Origin: Miscanthus floridulus
Lineage: Eukaryota > Streptophyta > Magnoliopsida > Poales > Poaceae
Direction: 5' to 3'
Length of the DNA stretch: 64,000 nucleotides
NCBI RefSeq assembly: GCF_019320115.1
Contig: NC_089588.1
Location: 116,532,123-116,596,122 of the forward strand
Part shown: positions 36,651 to 49,843 of the stretch, in pieces
Numbering within the stretch: the stretch's first letter is position 1
How the letters are laid out: each line of letters starts with the position of its first letter
Notes under the pieces: model-generated
What the model was told of the DNA's origin: nothing
What the model saw: the letters and a program-made list of their open reading frames with translations, nothing else
The model's database searches: none
Made by a program: the position numbers and the translations under genes

Positions 36651-37425
36651 CTTAGGGTCTAAAATGCATACTGTTTTTGTCTCTTGGTTCAATATGAACA
36701 AAATGAAGGCACGCTTAGTTGAGTTATTGGTATAAAAATCTGCAAAAGGCTAATAGTTAAAACAAATTTAAACCAATATCATTATGAGGCCTATGTAAGT
36801 CATCTTACCGATTTGCATCTTGAAACACTGTATTCAATACCAGGCCATTTACGTATGGACTCTTTTAGTTGTTCCACATCTAACTTTTTACAGAAGTTTG
36901 GATGTCGTCCAAAATCAATAATCATCTAACATATTAAATCAGCATTACAAATTAGTTATAGAAAACATTGAATATAACTTAATGAGTATATTAAAAAGAG
37001 CAAATGTTAGATCATCACACCCAAAACTGCAAGTCTAGATAATGCTTTGATATTGGTCCTTTGATTTTCTTCATCTGCTGGATGTAATCTGACATGTTTT
37101 TTTCGTATGAACAAATTGAAACATTCATGGTCCATGGACTCGATCGTCCTTTAATATGTGTTGCAGTTTCTGAAGAGTCAAGCTGATGGAATATGGCTTG
37201 GTGCTTTGTATCCAAATTTTACTGTAAAGGATAAGGAAAATGAAATTGATTATGTTAGAAATTGACTTTCAGTTTTACTAATAAATATTGCTTTAAAATA
37301 AAAACTTACTTTAAGGTGTCTGCACAATTAATTGATTTGATATAGTCACAAAGGCAGCTTATTAACTCATGTCCACTTATCTTTGAAAGAACAGACATCA
37401 ATGACTGGTACTTCGTTTCGCTTGA
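36651..37425 (-). other. exon-like segments of unknown origin
   Basis: On the minus strand, 36935-36806 reads as a possible exon (RHPNFCKKLDVEQLKES, acceptor atgttag, donor TCG/GTAAGA), and 37215-37015 is an open stretch with SSPWTMNVSICSYEKN. I cannot name a family. They may be the 3' part of the neighbouring protease pseudogene or a separate fragment. Confidence 0.35.
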
Positions 37426-38907
37426 TTATAAGTCTGATGATTTGAATTCCTTTTGAATCTCTGGATTTTCCAAGATGGTAATATCATTGAAACTATCTTC
37501 AGCGGCAAGACTTTGTTCAATACTCTGAATCATTACTGCTGTATTTGTTTTCCAACATAATAGTATGCCGGCTAACTTGTACCTAAAATGATTAATATTT
37601 TCCTGCATGGTAATAATCGATATTACCACATGTCCAGTAATTTAATAGGTTATCAACTTATTATATTCACCTAAGGAAAGTAATATATGTGCCTGTGTAA
37701 TATGTTGAGAAAGTGCTTCTCTAGTCCAGTATTCCACAAACTTGAGCATGAATAGACCACAAGATGAACTGCAAAGTTATAGAACATTGAGTATTAAAAA
37801 ACAAATCTGTACACATATACATTATAATTTTATAGTCTGTTATACATACCCGTCTTTCTGGATTGGTTCTTCTAATTGTTCTTTGACTGTCCATTTAGTG
37901 ACGTCAAGGTCTTCCCAATTTTGGACCACATTTTCTTTTTTTATAATAATGTTTAAATGAGATTGCAGACCTTCCAGCTGTAGAAATACATAGTATTAGT
38001 AATAATAAAGAATATAAAAGGTGGATCAATGTAAAACATTTAAATAAAGTGTAATGCTGCAATGGTAACTTACTGTAGTTCTGAGGTCATCTCGATTGAA
38101 TTCCCAACACAATGAGTCAAGAACTTGTATCTCACACTTTTTTGCATGCAGAACAGCTAAATACCAATGTGTGTTCTTGATATTTATTGGAAGTAGAACC
38201 TAATGATGACAATGAATTAGTCTCAGATATGTAAAAAACAATACAAATGTATTAAACTAACAGAAAATTAAAATATGGAAACGTATGTTACCATGTCATG
38301 GGTTAGGTAATTTTCAACGATCCTTGTAATGAAGCCTCCATCTTCATGTACGTACTCTATGTTTGCCATCCCGTTTTAGCAGTCCGGAGTTAATAGGATT
38401 CTCAAAGTATACCTTAACCCCATTTCTAACTTGTAGATGTGCTTGTTCCTTTAAACAACACATATATGCACTTATAACCTACAAAAAAATATTGAAATAA
38501 CAATAAGATTATACTATTTATAAAACAAAGAATTATTTATATATTAGATAGAGATATTTTAAAGCACATTGGTACACTTACGTCGTCATTCAAATATTTA
38601 ACCGGGTCTAGAAGACATGACAATTGATCTTGATTGACAAAAATATCATCTATCTTCACAAGTATATCAATGACCAAAGATGACTCTATTATTATTTGAG
38701 CACAGAAATCATTGTCGGTCATTGTATAATCTGCAAGTAAAATAATTTTTTTTATATAACTTAAAAATTAAACAACATTGTGACAAACTATATGTAACAA
38801 TATAATTAAATACCTTGTGGAAGTTCGTCATACGTTTGGTCATTTTTTATTTGTTGTTCAATTTCTTCTGGATGCTTATTGTCAATCTTGTGTTCATTTG
38901 AATCCAT
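37426..38907 (-). pseudogene. Ulp1-like (C48) cysteine protease gene, broken
   Basis: Minus-strand exons, approximate: 38907-38814, 38731-38579, 38479-38292, 38200-38076, 37981-37848, about 37755-37670 and 37640-37426. They carry DQLSCLLDPVKYLNDDV, then AYMCCLKEQAHLQVRN, THWYLAVLHAKK (catalytic His), IQVLDSLCWEF (Asp), SSCGLFMLKFVEYWT (Cys) and YKLAGILLCWKTNTA. This is the fold of SUMO/NEDD8-type proteases, with the three catalytic residues present. Exon 3 needs a one-base shift to continue, so the gene is probably dead. Such genes are common as passengers or parts of plant Mutator and CACTA elements, but no terminal repeats were found here. It may equally be a degraded host gene. Confidence 0.65.
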
Positions 38908-39370
38908 AACAATACCCAAATCAGTCTGCAAAAGGTAGAAAAAAAACAAAAATTTCAATTCATAGAGTAATTTCTTCAAATACTGTGAAAAGAAACGTGA
39001 GGAATAAAGATTAATTTGTCTTATGATTTATGATTTTCTCGTTTCCTTGGATTGATCCCAATAACAGACATTTTCTTTTTCAGAGGATATATAATTATAG
39101 CTAACACCTATGCTTTCGTCACACTTGTCAATGTTTATAAATCAAAGCAAAAAAGCCTGGCCATGGACTTCAAGCATAATGTGATGTTCTTAGCAACTGT
39201 CATATTTATATGTCATATTGTCATATTGTTCATGTGGTACCTGATGTTGAACCTGGTCAGCAGCACGGAGATGCGTGTGTGGTCGGCGAGACTTGTGCTG
39301 ATTCACCTTGTTGTCTGTCGCTCTATGTTTGGTTGGTGAGGGTGCTGATTCGTTGTGTCGTTTCATTACT
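38908..39370. other. AT-rich spacer left of the large CACTA
   Basis: A plus-strand open frame (39052-39339) is hydrophobic and follows a splice-acceptor-like tttttcag. I do not recognise it, and it could be chance. No terminal repeats were seen. Confidence 0.35.
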
Positions 39371-39610
39371 CACTACTACAGAATGGACTTGTTGTCCCGG
39401 GCGGTAACGGCCTTTAGTCCCGGTTACCGCGCCGGGACAACGATCCCGGGACTAAAGGTGGAACCTTCAGTCCCGGGTCATCGAGCCGGGACTAAAGAGG
39501 GACCTTTAGTCCCGGTTGGTGTTACCAACCGGGACTAAAGGTCCTCCAGCCGAGCAAACCTGGCCGCACCCTTTAGTCCCGGTTGGTAACCCCAACCGGG
39601 ACTAAAGGTT
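39371..39610. repeat. left terminal and subterminal repeats of the large CACTA
   Basis: The terminal sequence is followed by at least eight copies of tttagtcccggt or its complement, several as palindromes. 39611-39880 beyond it is AT-rich without a gene. Confidence 0.85.
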
Positions 39611-39879
39611 CCTTTTCTTTTTCTTTTTCTTTTATTTAATTTGTTTTCAGTTCAGTTACACATATTTGTTTAATATATAATATGTTTTTATGTATGTATT
39701 CTACGCTGCTAATATAAATACATGCACGCATATAATTACATCTAATTCTCATCTCGAGCATTATTATATTTGAATAAAGTATGAAACTATATATATTATA
39801 GATATATATGTATATATACAACACTTTCATAATCTTGTTCTCGAAAATAACGATATCAATAAACATTTAATTTACATCA

Positions 39880-42800
39880 TTAGTTCCTTAGATCAAAGTA
39901 GAACTCGCAGTTGGGATTTAGCACTTTTTCTAGAAGATATCCTGCTATTGACTCTTGAACTGCTTTCAGATGGTTTTTTTGCATGACCCTTCGTTTCAAC
40001 CATTCAGTCTTGCATTTGAAATAAAAGAAAAAGTATTAATACATATATATATATATATATATATATTCATTTAAAAATAAATAAAAAATTGATATATACG
40101 TACTCTTAGGACATCTTCAGGAGTTCTTCTTATGTATGCAGTGATAAATTCACAAACGTAGTATCCACACAAGTTATTACCTGGTTCCTGCCGCAAACAC
40201 CACTGTACGAGAAGAAGATTATTCTCATCATCTCACACATAAATTGAAGTACGATATAGTAATTAAACACGTGGGGAAGTATATATAGTACTACTTACTG
40301 GTATTTCAACTACATTAAGTGGTGCCTTGCAATCCTTGAGGTGTTGCCGAATAAACTCTTTCCAAACCCTATGCGACCAATAATGTATGATCGTTAATAA
40401 ATTATGGCAAAGTCTATTCAATAATAGTTGTGCGCGAGAGATCGAAATTACCCCTGGATAATGTCTATCATATCTTGGTATAGTGCTCGCTCTTTTCTCA
40501 ATGAGTCCAAGATTACTAACTAACTTGAGTTTAACTCAATGACAATGAGTATCCAGTGAAACCTGCATTGGTTTATACACACAAGTACATGCATATAAGT
40601 TGTATTGATATTACATAAAATGTGTAGACTACATTATTATTAACACTTACTCAAAGTTGTACGGGAAAAGTATTGTTGTCTTGTCGTGCTGCTTCACGAA
40701 GAACTTCATGATATTCGTCTGTGCTTCAGATACCCAGTGGTCCTTGACAATAATATCGGTTTTGAATACGATATAAGGATCAATGAAGCCAACACTGGAA
40801 TCTTGTATTCTTTGGAGCTCTGACATCTGGAATATGTATATAAATATAAGTTACATGTGAGGATAATTATATACACGTACGCATGGAAGTGAGTTTATTA
40901 AATAAAAGTAAGAATCACTTACAAACAAAAGGAGCTAATGATTGATTTGTCCAGAGCGTCCAAGTGGAATAGTTGATGCAATTCTTTGAAACTAATATGT
41001 AAGATGTCATCTCCACGGAAGTAATGATGGTCTCTAAATCTGACAAAGATCCACTGCTCACCCCTGCCACACGCCTGCATGTACCACTTATTGAGCAAGT
41101 ACATTTGCGTACCCAATTCATTCAGAGCCGCAGGGTTGTATAGACTTTTGCCAAATTTATAAGTCTTCCAGGTATCAACTTCCAGGTTCTAGATTGGAGC
41201 TTTGCCCGTCACTTGATCCAAGGTTAAACCAGTTTGTTCAAAAAAATCATTAAGGTCTTGAACCGACACTTCTCCAGAGTTGTCTAGTCGATAGACTTCT
41301 ATGTTGGAACCATATTGATTAGCAACAACAAGATTTTGCATTGGTTGCTTCTGTTCTCCGAGCTGTGGGACATCCTTCCCTAATGCTCTTTTCCTTTTCT
41401 TATGTGCATCAAGTGACTTCACGAGGAAGCGGTCATAGTCTGATAGTGGTGGTGGCTTACAAACTTCAAGCATCTTTTTCTTGTGAGCTTCGACCTTCTG
41501 CCTCAGCTGATCTCGTGGTATGTAAAAGTACGACTTCTCCTTAAGCTTCGCTTGTCTCTGCTTTTGGATATCTATAAAAAAATCTTTCACTTTTTTGCCT
41601 TCTTCAGCTGCTATTTGCTCATCAGTCTTTTCAGGAAGTATTTCTTGAGAAATAACTCTTTTTTGTCTTCTTTGCCGCTGGGACCTTAGACGTCTTTGTA
41701 GTGCGTCGCTGTGGAGGTGGTGGGGGCGGTGTTGGAGACCGGCGTGGAGGCGATGAGGCCGGTGTTGGAGTTCGGCGTGGAGGTGTTGGAGATCGTTGTG
41801 GTGGCGGTGGGGCCGGTGTAGGAGTTGGAGATCGTTGTGGAGGGGATGGGGCCGGTGTAGGAGTTGGAGATCGCCGTGGGGATGAAGTCGTCTCGCCCCC
41901 CGCGACGCTGTGATGAGATGGGGAATGAATGATTGGGCTAGGCTGGGGGGAGACCCTACTACAAAAACAAGTTATGGTCAATTATTTTTGAAGCCAATAT
42001 AAAATTAATGGAAAAATAATATTTCATTCACTATCATTCGTACCTAGGGTGAGGTAGGGGAAGCGGTGGCGCCCCAGGAATGATGATGAAGCGTTTGCGC
42101 CATTGAATAAATGTCTTCTCTGCTTCTCCTAGTGTCTTCTCCCCATCACCGCCTTTAATGTCAAGAGGAACATTGCTGTAACCTTTGAGCACTCTATCGA
42201 TCGAGACGCTAGCATATCCAGGTTGAATAATTGACCCATGGATTCTTGGTGTCTTCGTTCGGTCTATTGGAGATACAACCCCGATAGCCACCATGATTGA
42301 TGCATTATTACCATCTGGAATGTGCAGCTCACATGTTGTTAGAGGCTCGGTAATGTCATCAATAGGGAAGCACAACCCAGCATCACCTTGAATAACTGGC
42401 AGCTCCGTGGAAGCACAACTGCTTTTCATCTAACCAACGGGGCTAATGGTGACTCCCAGCGTCGATTGTATTTGACTCATTGCTAGCTGCACTTGCCTCT
42501 TGATCTCTTCCTGCACTCTTGCCTCAAGAGATTTTTCTCGTTCACGTGATTCAAGCAATGCTTGTCGTGACTCATTAACAAATTGCTCCAATACATGGAT
42601 TCGGTCTGCCTCCTCATCCTTCTTTCTCTAGCGGCTTCTGTAGGTATCCCTGTCTGCTAGGAATGCTTGTAGCCATGGAACTGCCCCATAGCCTCTTGTT
42701 CGACCACCGTGTTCGGGATTCTCTAGGGCATATGTCAATTTATCCTTTTCTCTGTTGGGCTTGAAAACACCACTATCAGCTTCTTCCCTAGCACGAGCTA

Positions 42801-43791
42801 GTCTCTGTGTTGCTCTCTCAATTTTTTGGCCAAAAATTAGCTTGCCAGTGTCTGGGTCTAGGCTTCCCCCATGAGCGTAGAACCAATTCTTCGCACGTTG
42901 AGGCTAGTTCTTCTCTATTGTTTCAGGTATGATTCCCTTGGCAGTAATCTCTGCTTCTAGGTTCTGCCACTTGGGAATAGCACTCCTATAACCACCTGAT
43001 CCCATGCGATGATGGTATTGCTTATGTCGGGCATTCTGTTGATTCCTCATCACACGTTCCTCACTCTCTTGAGATGTCTTGTATTGTACGAAGTCATCCC
43101 AATGGGACTCCAACTTGACAAACGCCTTAGCATTGAAATTCGGCGTTTCATTCTTCAAGATAAACTTTTTATACAATGTCTTCTTCCAACTCTGGAACAA
43201 TGTTGCCATCTTCTTCATTGTCCAATCCCTCACTAGCTCCTTCAAAGCATCATCTGCTTGTAATGTGAAATGCTGAGTGATATCTCTCCAAGCTAGGTTC
43301 TTGTCACGATCAGATACAAAACTAACATTAGGAGCGGATATCTTCTGCTTCCATTCACGAGCACTAACTGGGATCCTATCCCTTACAATGAACCCACATT
43401 GATTGACATATGTCTGAGCATGTGGTCCCAATGATTTGCCGGTGTCGGTGTCGAATTCTGATATTATGAAACGGCCCTCTAATGGCTTTTTTGGCCCTCG
43501 GACTTTCCTACTCTTGCCGGTGGTTGATGTAGATCCAGAGACCGGCTACATGAGTAGAAACACAACGATTAACAACAAATATACGTACGTATGCATCTAT
43601 AAGAGATGATAGATAATCGAATATACCTCGCCAGTATTTTCTTGCGCGACAATTTGTTGATCTTCAACCACCGGCATATTTAGGATATCATTATAATCAG
43701 CAAAGTACTGACTCGTGTCATCCACATTGGTGCCGGCGTCGATAATATTCGCCATTATGTCATCATTCAAGTTATCATCCGGAGCAGCCAT
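39880..43791 (-). pseudogene. second CACTA protein: En/Spm-like part plus Ulp1-like protease domain
   Basis: Exons on the minus strand: 43791-43627, 43545-42044, 41959-40923, 40826-40651, 40562-about 40452, about 40370-40303, about 40203-40105, and about 40020-39884. The product has an acidic start, a basic domain (ALKELVRDWTMKKMATLF and RNQQNARHKQYHHRMGSGGY) typical of plant En/Spm-type transposon proteins, a coiled-coil-like stretch, a proline-rich linker of SPTPTPAP and PPPPQRR units (about 41900-41700), and a C-terminal C48 protease-like domain with FHWILIVIE (His), LVILDSLRKE (Asp) and EPGNNLCGYYVCEFI (Cys). In-frame TAG codons at 42904, 42628, 42430, 41189 and about 40525, and a frame change in an A-rich stretch near 41680, kill it. 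All these TAGs stand where CAG is expected. Confidence 0.75.
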
Positions 43792-44724
43792 TTGTATCTT
43801 CAAGATAACACATAGATATATAGAATTACTATGGCACATAACATAAGTACATGTGATAACACATATAGAATTACTAAATCCAATTAAATATAATAACACA
43901 TAATATTTCATAAGGATAAACAATAATAAGGAATAGGCTTTGGAATCGAATAAAAAACACTTTTGATCCAAAAAACATGGAAATAAGTACATGTATATAT
44001 ACATATAGAATGATACAATTTTCTCTCTCTCTCAACACATGGAAATAATTAAGTACATGTATATATACACATAGAAATAATTAAGTACATATATATATAT
44101 GTATACATATAGAATCTCTAGATAGAATTAATTACTAAATCTAATTAAACCTAACATATATACATAGATAGAATTTTACTAAATCAAAATTAAATCTAAC
44201 ACATATAGAGAGAGAGATAGAATAATAATTACTAAATATATCAAAAACTATAATAAAAACTATCTAAAAAAACTATCTAAATAAAGTAATAATTAAATTT
44301 TAATACATTTAAATCTAATTAACATATATCAAAAACTTTCTAAAAACTAAGAATAAACTACTAATTAAATTTTAATACATTTAAATCTAACATATATATC
44401 AAACACTACCTAAAAACTATCTAAAAAAACTATCTAAAAAGTATCTAAAAAACTATCTAAATAAAACAGGCTATGGATGCATGGCCATGCATGCATGGCG
44501 GCTCGCCGTGCTGGCCGGCCACGGGGCCGAGCAGAGCCGCGCGAGGACAACGTACGGCGGAGAATCGACGGCCGCCGGGCGGGGCTCGACGACGACGGCG
44601 GCGCGGGCACGGCAGAGACAACGATCGAGGCCGGGCGGGGGTAGACAACGACGGCGGCGCGCGCGGGTGCTGCAGAGACGACGAGATCGATTCTAGATCG
44701 AAAAGTAGAAGATGAACCAGTCGA

Positions 44725-44975
44725 TATATATAGGCCGGACCCTTTAGTCCCAGCTGGTAACACCAACCGGGACTAAAGATCCTTTAGTCCCGGCTGGTAA
44801 GCCGAACCGGGACTAAAGGTCCAACCCTTTAGTCCCGGCTCGGCTTACCAGCCGGGACTAAAGGATCTTTAGTCCCGATTGATGTTACCAGCCGGGACTA
44901 AAGGTATTTTTGGACGGGCAATTCCGCCCACCCTTTAGTCCCGGTTCCTGGCCTGGGCCGAGACTGAAGGCCTAA
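44725..44975 (-). promoter_or_regulatory. TATA box and repeat cluster upstream of the second CACTA gene
   Basis: tatatata (44725-44732) on the minus strand is followed by a GC-rich leader (44700-44470). Upstream of it, 44740-44975 carries six copies of the subterminal motif tttagtccc(g/a)g. The same arrangement, TATA next to aggccgg and then subterminal repeats, is seen at the right end (51594-51880). Confidence 0.55.
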
Positions 44976-44993
44976 AATTTTTGCAGCCCGCCA

Positions 44994-46385
44994 AAGTGTT
45001 GTTTTTTCATTAAGGATTGTAGATCTTGATGAGCTGCTCAAATGAGACCCAAAATGACCTCAGATGAAAAATCTCTGAATACCAAGTTTGATCATCTCAG
45101 TAAGATCTACAATTGTTACATAGCTCATTTTTCCATTTGAGAAAGTTTTATCAAACACTAGTCACAAATCCTTGATTCTCATATAGACTTTCTAAAACTA
45201 TGTCACACACTTGTGAAATTTGAACTACATTTTGTTCAAACTTTCTCAAATAAAAAAATGGCCTATATAAGGATTGTATATCTTGATGAGCTGAACAAAC
45301 TTGGTATTCAAAACTTTTCAATTGGAGACAATCTAGGGTTCCGAAAACTAGTTTGTAGGCGTCGAAATTTAAAAATCACAAATTTGAACCGTCCAAACTA
45401 TCTCAAATGGAAAGTTGACCAAAACAACAATTGTAGATTTTGATGATTTTAACAAACATGGTACTCAAAACTTTTCAATTTGAAGTCATTTAGAGTTCAG
45501 AATACTAGAGTCAAAGTGTTGTTTTTTCATTTGACCAAATTTGACTTGCTCAAACTTGCTCAAATGAGACACTAAATGACCTCAGATGAAAAATCTCTGA
45601 ATACCAAGTTTGATCATCTCAGCAAGATCTACAATTGTTACATAGCTCATTTTTCCATTTGAGAAAGTTTTATCAAACACTAGTCACAAATCCTTGAATC
45701 TCATATATACTTTCTAAAACTATGTCACACACTTGTGAAATTTGAACTACATTTTATTCAAACTTTCTCAAATGAAAAAATGGCCTATATAAGGATTGTA
45801 TATCTTGATGAGCTAAACAAACTTGGTATTCAAAACTTTTCAATTGGAGACAATCTAGGGTTCCGAAAACTAGTTTGTAGGCGTCGAAATTTAAAAATCA
45901 CAAATTTGAACCATCTAAACTATCTTAAATGGAAAGTTGACCAAAACAACAATTGTAGATCTTGATGATTTTAACAAACTTAGTATTCAAAACTTTTCAA
46001 TTTGAAGTCATTTAGAGTTCAGAATACTAGAGTCAAAGTGTTGTTTTTTCATTTGATCAAATTTGACTTGGTCAAACTTGCTCAAATGAGACATTAATGA
46101 CCTCAGATGAAAAATCTCTGAATACCAAGTTTGATCATCTCAGCAAGATCTACAATTGTTATATAGCTCATTTTTTCATTTGAGAAAGTTTTATCAAACA
46201 CTAGTCACAAATCCTTGAATCTCATATAGACTTTTTAAAACTATGTCACACACTTATGAAATTTGAACTACATTTTGTTCAAACTTTCTCAAATGAAAAA
46301 ATGGCCTATATAAGGATTGTATATCTTGATGAGCTGAACAAACTTGGTATTCAAAACTTTTCAATTAGAGACAATTTAGGATTTG
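44994..46385. repeat. three tandem copies of a 522-bp unit
   Basis: The unit runs from gtgttgttttttcatt to the next copy. Repeats begin near 44994, 45511 and 46036, and inside them the same sequence aaatttgaactacatttt recurs at 45216, 45738 and 46259. The copies are about 97% alike by eye; the last is cut short where the TNP2 3' end begins. Each holds a 63-76 codon open frame that I regard as chance. Confidence 0.85.
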
Positions 46386-46395
46386 CATCGTTGTA

Positions 46396-49300
46396 TCATG
46401 CGGGCACAACAGTGAATTTGTTCTTGACGTATGACCCTTGGTTATGATCTTGTCGTAACCATGGAGTGTCTTCATCATTTAACATGATGCTTGGATCTTT
46501 CTTCACTATGAAGGGTGGAATTCGGACATTTCTTTCATAATCTTCTAACATGTCTGACTTGTCTTCAATTCCCACTATATTTATTTTCCCAGAAAGAACT
46601 ATGTGGCGCTTTGGCTCATTGATCATTGAGTTGATGTCTTCGTTTTTTCCTCTCTTTGATTTTGTAGACATGTCTTTTACATAGAACATCTGACTCACAT
46701 CGGCAGCAAGGACGAATGGTTCGTCTTTGTACCCAATATTGTTGAGGTCCACTGTTGTCATTCCATACTCTTTGTCGACTGTTACCCCTCCTCCGGTCAG
46801 CTTCACCCATTGGCACCGGAACAAAGGGACTTTAAAATTAGGTGCGTAGTCTAGTTCCCATATATCTTCTATGCGGCCATAATATGTTTGTATATTTCCA
46901 TTTGGATCTGTACCATCTATGCGAACACCACTATTTTGATTGGTGCTCCTTTTATCTTGGGCAACTGTGTAAAATGTATTCTCATTTATCTCATACCCTT
47001 GGTACATGAGGATATGCCATGATGGTTGCCTAGCCAACAAATACAGTTGCTCATCAATATTGTCATCGCCTTGACATTCTTTTCACAACCAACCACTGAG
47101 ACTTTCCAGGTGCTGACGCCTAATCTAAGCTTCAGTCTTCCCTGGAAACTTGGATCGTAAGAACTCCTTATGTATCTTGATGTACGGATGCACCAATGAC
47201 GAGTTCTGAAGAACTGTGTAGTGTGCTTTATTGAAATAATCATCTTCCATGCCAATATATGTTTTTTTCCTAAAGTTCCTTTACCACTGAGTCTCCCCTC
47301 GTGTTGCGATTCGGGAACGCCAATCGGGGCAAGGTCAGGAATAAAGTCAACACAGAACTCAATGGCCTCCTCTGTTCCATAGCCCTGGGCGATGCTTCCT
47401 TCAGGCTTAGAATGGACTTTCACATATTTCTTCAAGACTCCCATAAACCTCTCGAAGGGGAACATGTTATGTAAGAACACAGGTCCAAGAATACTAATCT
47501 CCTTCACCAAATGAACTAGGAGGTGTGTCATGATATTAAAGAAGGATGGAGGGAACACCAACTCAAAGCTGACAAGACATTGAACCATATCATTCTGTAG
47601 AGTAGCTAGTTCCACTGGATTGATTACCTTCTAAGAAATTGCATTGAGGAATGCACATAGCTTCACGGTGGCTAGACGTACATGTGGAGGTAGAATTCCT
47701 CTTAAAGCAACTAGAAGCAATTGCGTCATAAGCACGTGGCAGTCATGGGACTTTAAGTTTAGGAATTTCTTCTTTGGCACATTTATTATACCCTTTATAT
47801 TGGAGGAGAATCTCGATGGGACCTTGATGCTGCTTAGACATTCGAACATGCTGTCCCTTTCTTCTTTGCTAAGCGTGTAGCTAGCAGGACTTAAGTAATG
47901 ACATCCATCATCTGTCTTCTCTGGATGAAGGTTGTCTCGTTCTTTCATGCCCTGCAAGTCCTGGCGTGCTTCAAGTGAATCCTTTGGCTTCCCGTACACA
48001 CCCATGAATCCTAACAGGTTCACACAAAGATTCTTTGTCAGGTGCATCACGTCGATTGCGTTGCGAACCTCTAGGACTTGCCAATAGGGTAGCTCCCAAA
48101 AGATGGACTTCTTCTTCCATATGGGTGCGTGTCCCTTAGCATCTTTGGGAACAGATTCGCTGCCTTGTCCCTTTCCAAATACTACTTTCACATCCTTGAC
48201 CATTGCGAGTACATCTTCTCCGGTTCGGTTATGAGGCTTCTTTCGATGGTCTGGCTTACCTTTAAAATGCTTACCTTTCTTTCTTACTTGGTGATTCAAA
48301 GGAAAGAATCGACGATGGCTAAGGTACATGACCTTTCGACATCTTTTCAAATATATACTGTCAAGGTCATCAAAACAATGTGTGCATGCATTATATCCTT
48401 TGTTTGTCTGACCTGAAAGATTACTTAAAGCAGGCCAATCATTGATTGTTACGAACAACATTGCTCGTAGGTCAAAGTGTTCTTGTTTGTACTCATCCCA
48501 GACACATACACCTGGTTTGTTCCATAAAACTAGAAGTTCTTCAACTAATGGCTTCAGATAGACATCAATATCGTTGCCAGGTTGCCTCAGACCTTGGATG
48601 AGGATCGGCATCATAATAAACTTCCGCTTCATGCATAACCATGGAGGAAGGTTGTAGATACATAGAGTAACTGGCCAAGTGCTATGACTAGTGCTCTGCT
48701 CCCCAAAAGGATTCATACCATCTGTACTTAAGGCGAACCTTAAGTTTCTAGCCTCATTTGCAAACTCTAGAAATTCCCTATCTATCGCTCTCCACTAGGA
48801 CCCATCAGCTAGGTGTCTCAGCATATTGTCTACCTTACGGTCTTCTTTATGCCACCGCAACAACTTTGCATGGTCTTTATTTCTGAACAAATGTTTTAAG
48901 CGTGGTATTATAGGAGCATACCACATAACCTTGGCAGGGATTTTCTTTCTAGGACGTTGTTCACCCTCGACGTCACCAGGATCATCGCGCCTGATCTTAT
49001 ACCGCGCTGCTTTACATACTGGGCATTCATCCAAATTCTCGTATTCATTGCCATGGTAGAGGATGCAGTCATTAGGACATGCATGTATCTTCTGGATTTT
49101 TAATCCCAAAGGGCAGACAACCTTTTCTGCTTCGTACGTAGTGGTGGGCAATTCATTTGGCTTCGGAAGCATCTTCTTTATGAGGTTCAATAAATTCCTA
49201 AATGCCTTGTTGGATATACCATTCTTTGCCTTCCACTGTAGCAATTCCAGTGTTGTACCTAGTTTTTTTTGCCCCTCTTCGGCCGTCGGGTATAGCAACT

Positions 49301-49754
49301 TCCTATGATCCTCAAGCATGCGCTCGAACTTAACTTTCTCTTTTTCACTTTCGCATTCTTGTTGTGCATCACAAATGGCATCGCCAAGAGCATCACCGAG
49401 ATCATCTTCTGCCGCTACCTCTTCTTCATCTCTCCCCATTGTAGTATCATCAAAGGCAGCATACTGAGCAATAATGTCATCAATGTCTAAATCTTCTCCT
49501 TCACCTTCTTCCATCATGACCCCGTTTTCTCCATGCTTAGTCCAACATATATAGTTTGACATGAAACCTGACTTAAGCAAATGTGAATGAAGACTCATTG
49601 AGCTTGAATATTCCTTTAAATTCTTACATATGGCACATGGACAGCACATGAAACCATCCCGCTTATTTGCCTCAGCCACACCTAAGAAATAGTGCACACC
49701 CTCAATAAAGTCTTGGGAGCGGCGATCGGCATTATACATCCAATGGCGTGACAT
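46396..49754 (-). pseudogene. TNP2-type CACTA transposase, nearly full length but broken
   Basis: The frame starts at ATG 49754, just after an acceptor (aatgcag), with RHWMYNADRRSQDF. Domains: transposase-associated zinc domain (FMCCPCAICKNL, YICWTKHGE), cysteine cluster (IHACPNDCILY, ECPVCKAARY), TNP2 core (ALSTDGMNPFG, LPPWLCMKRKF, CTHCFDDLDS, NAIDVMHLTKNLCVN), DUF4218-type region (GILPPHVRLATVKLC, MFPFERFMGVLKKYVK) and DUF4216-type C-terminus (FRCQWVKLT, EPFVLAADVSQMFYVKD). Breaks: TAG at 48795-48797 and 47631-47633, a one-base shift near 47265, and further stops at about 47130 (TAG for TGG) and 47090 (TGA for CGA). The GRF gene lies 90 bp upstream on the same strand. Confidence 0.9.
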
Positions 49755-49843
49755 AATCTGCATTACACGACAAATTATGAAAACTTTGAACATAATTAAG
49801 TATTTTATTACACAACATAGATGACACACACACGGTTGATTAA

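Noticed and set aside
39052..39339. Hydrophobic 95-codon plus-strand frame as a possible membrane protein exon
   Set aside because: Only an acceptor-like sequence supports it. No family recognised and no partner exons.
45213..46447. Similar 63-76 codon frames in each 522-bp unit
   Set aside because: Non-coding composition, and repetition of the DNA unit explains their conservation.
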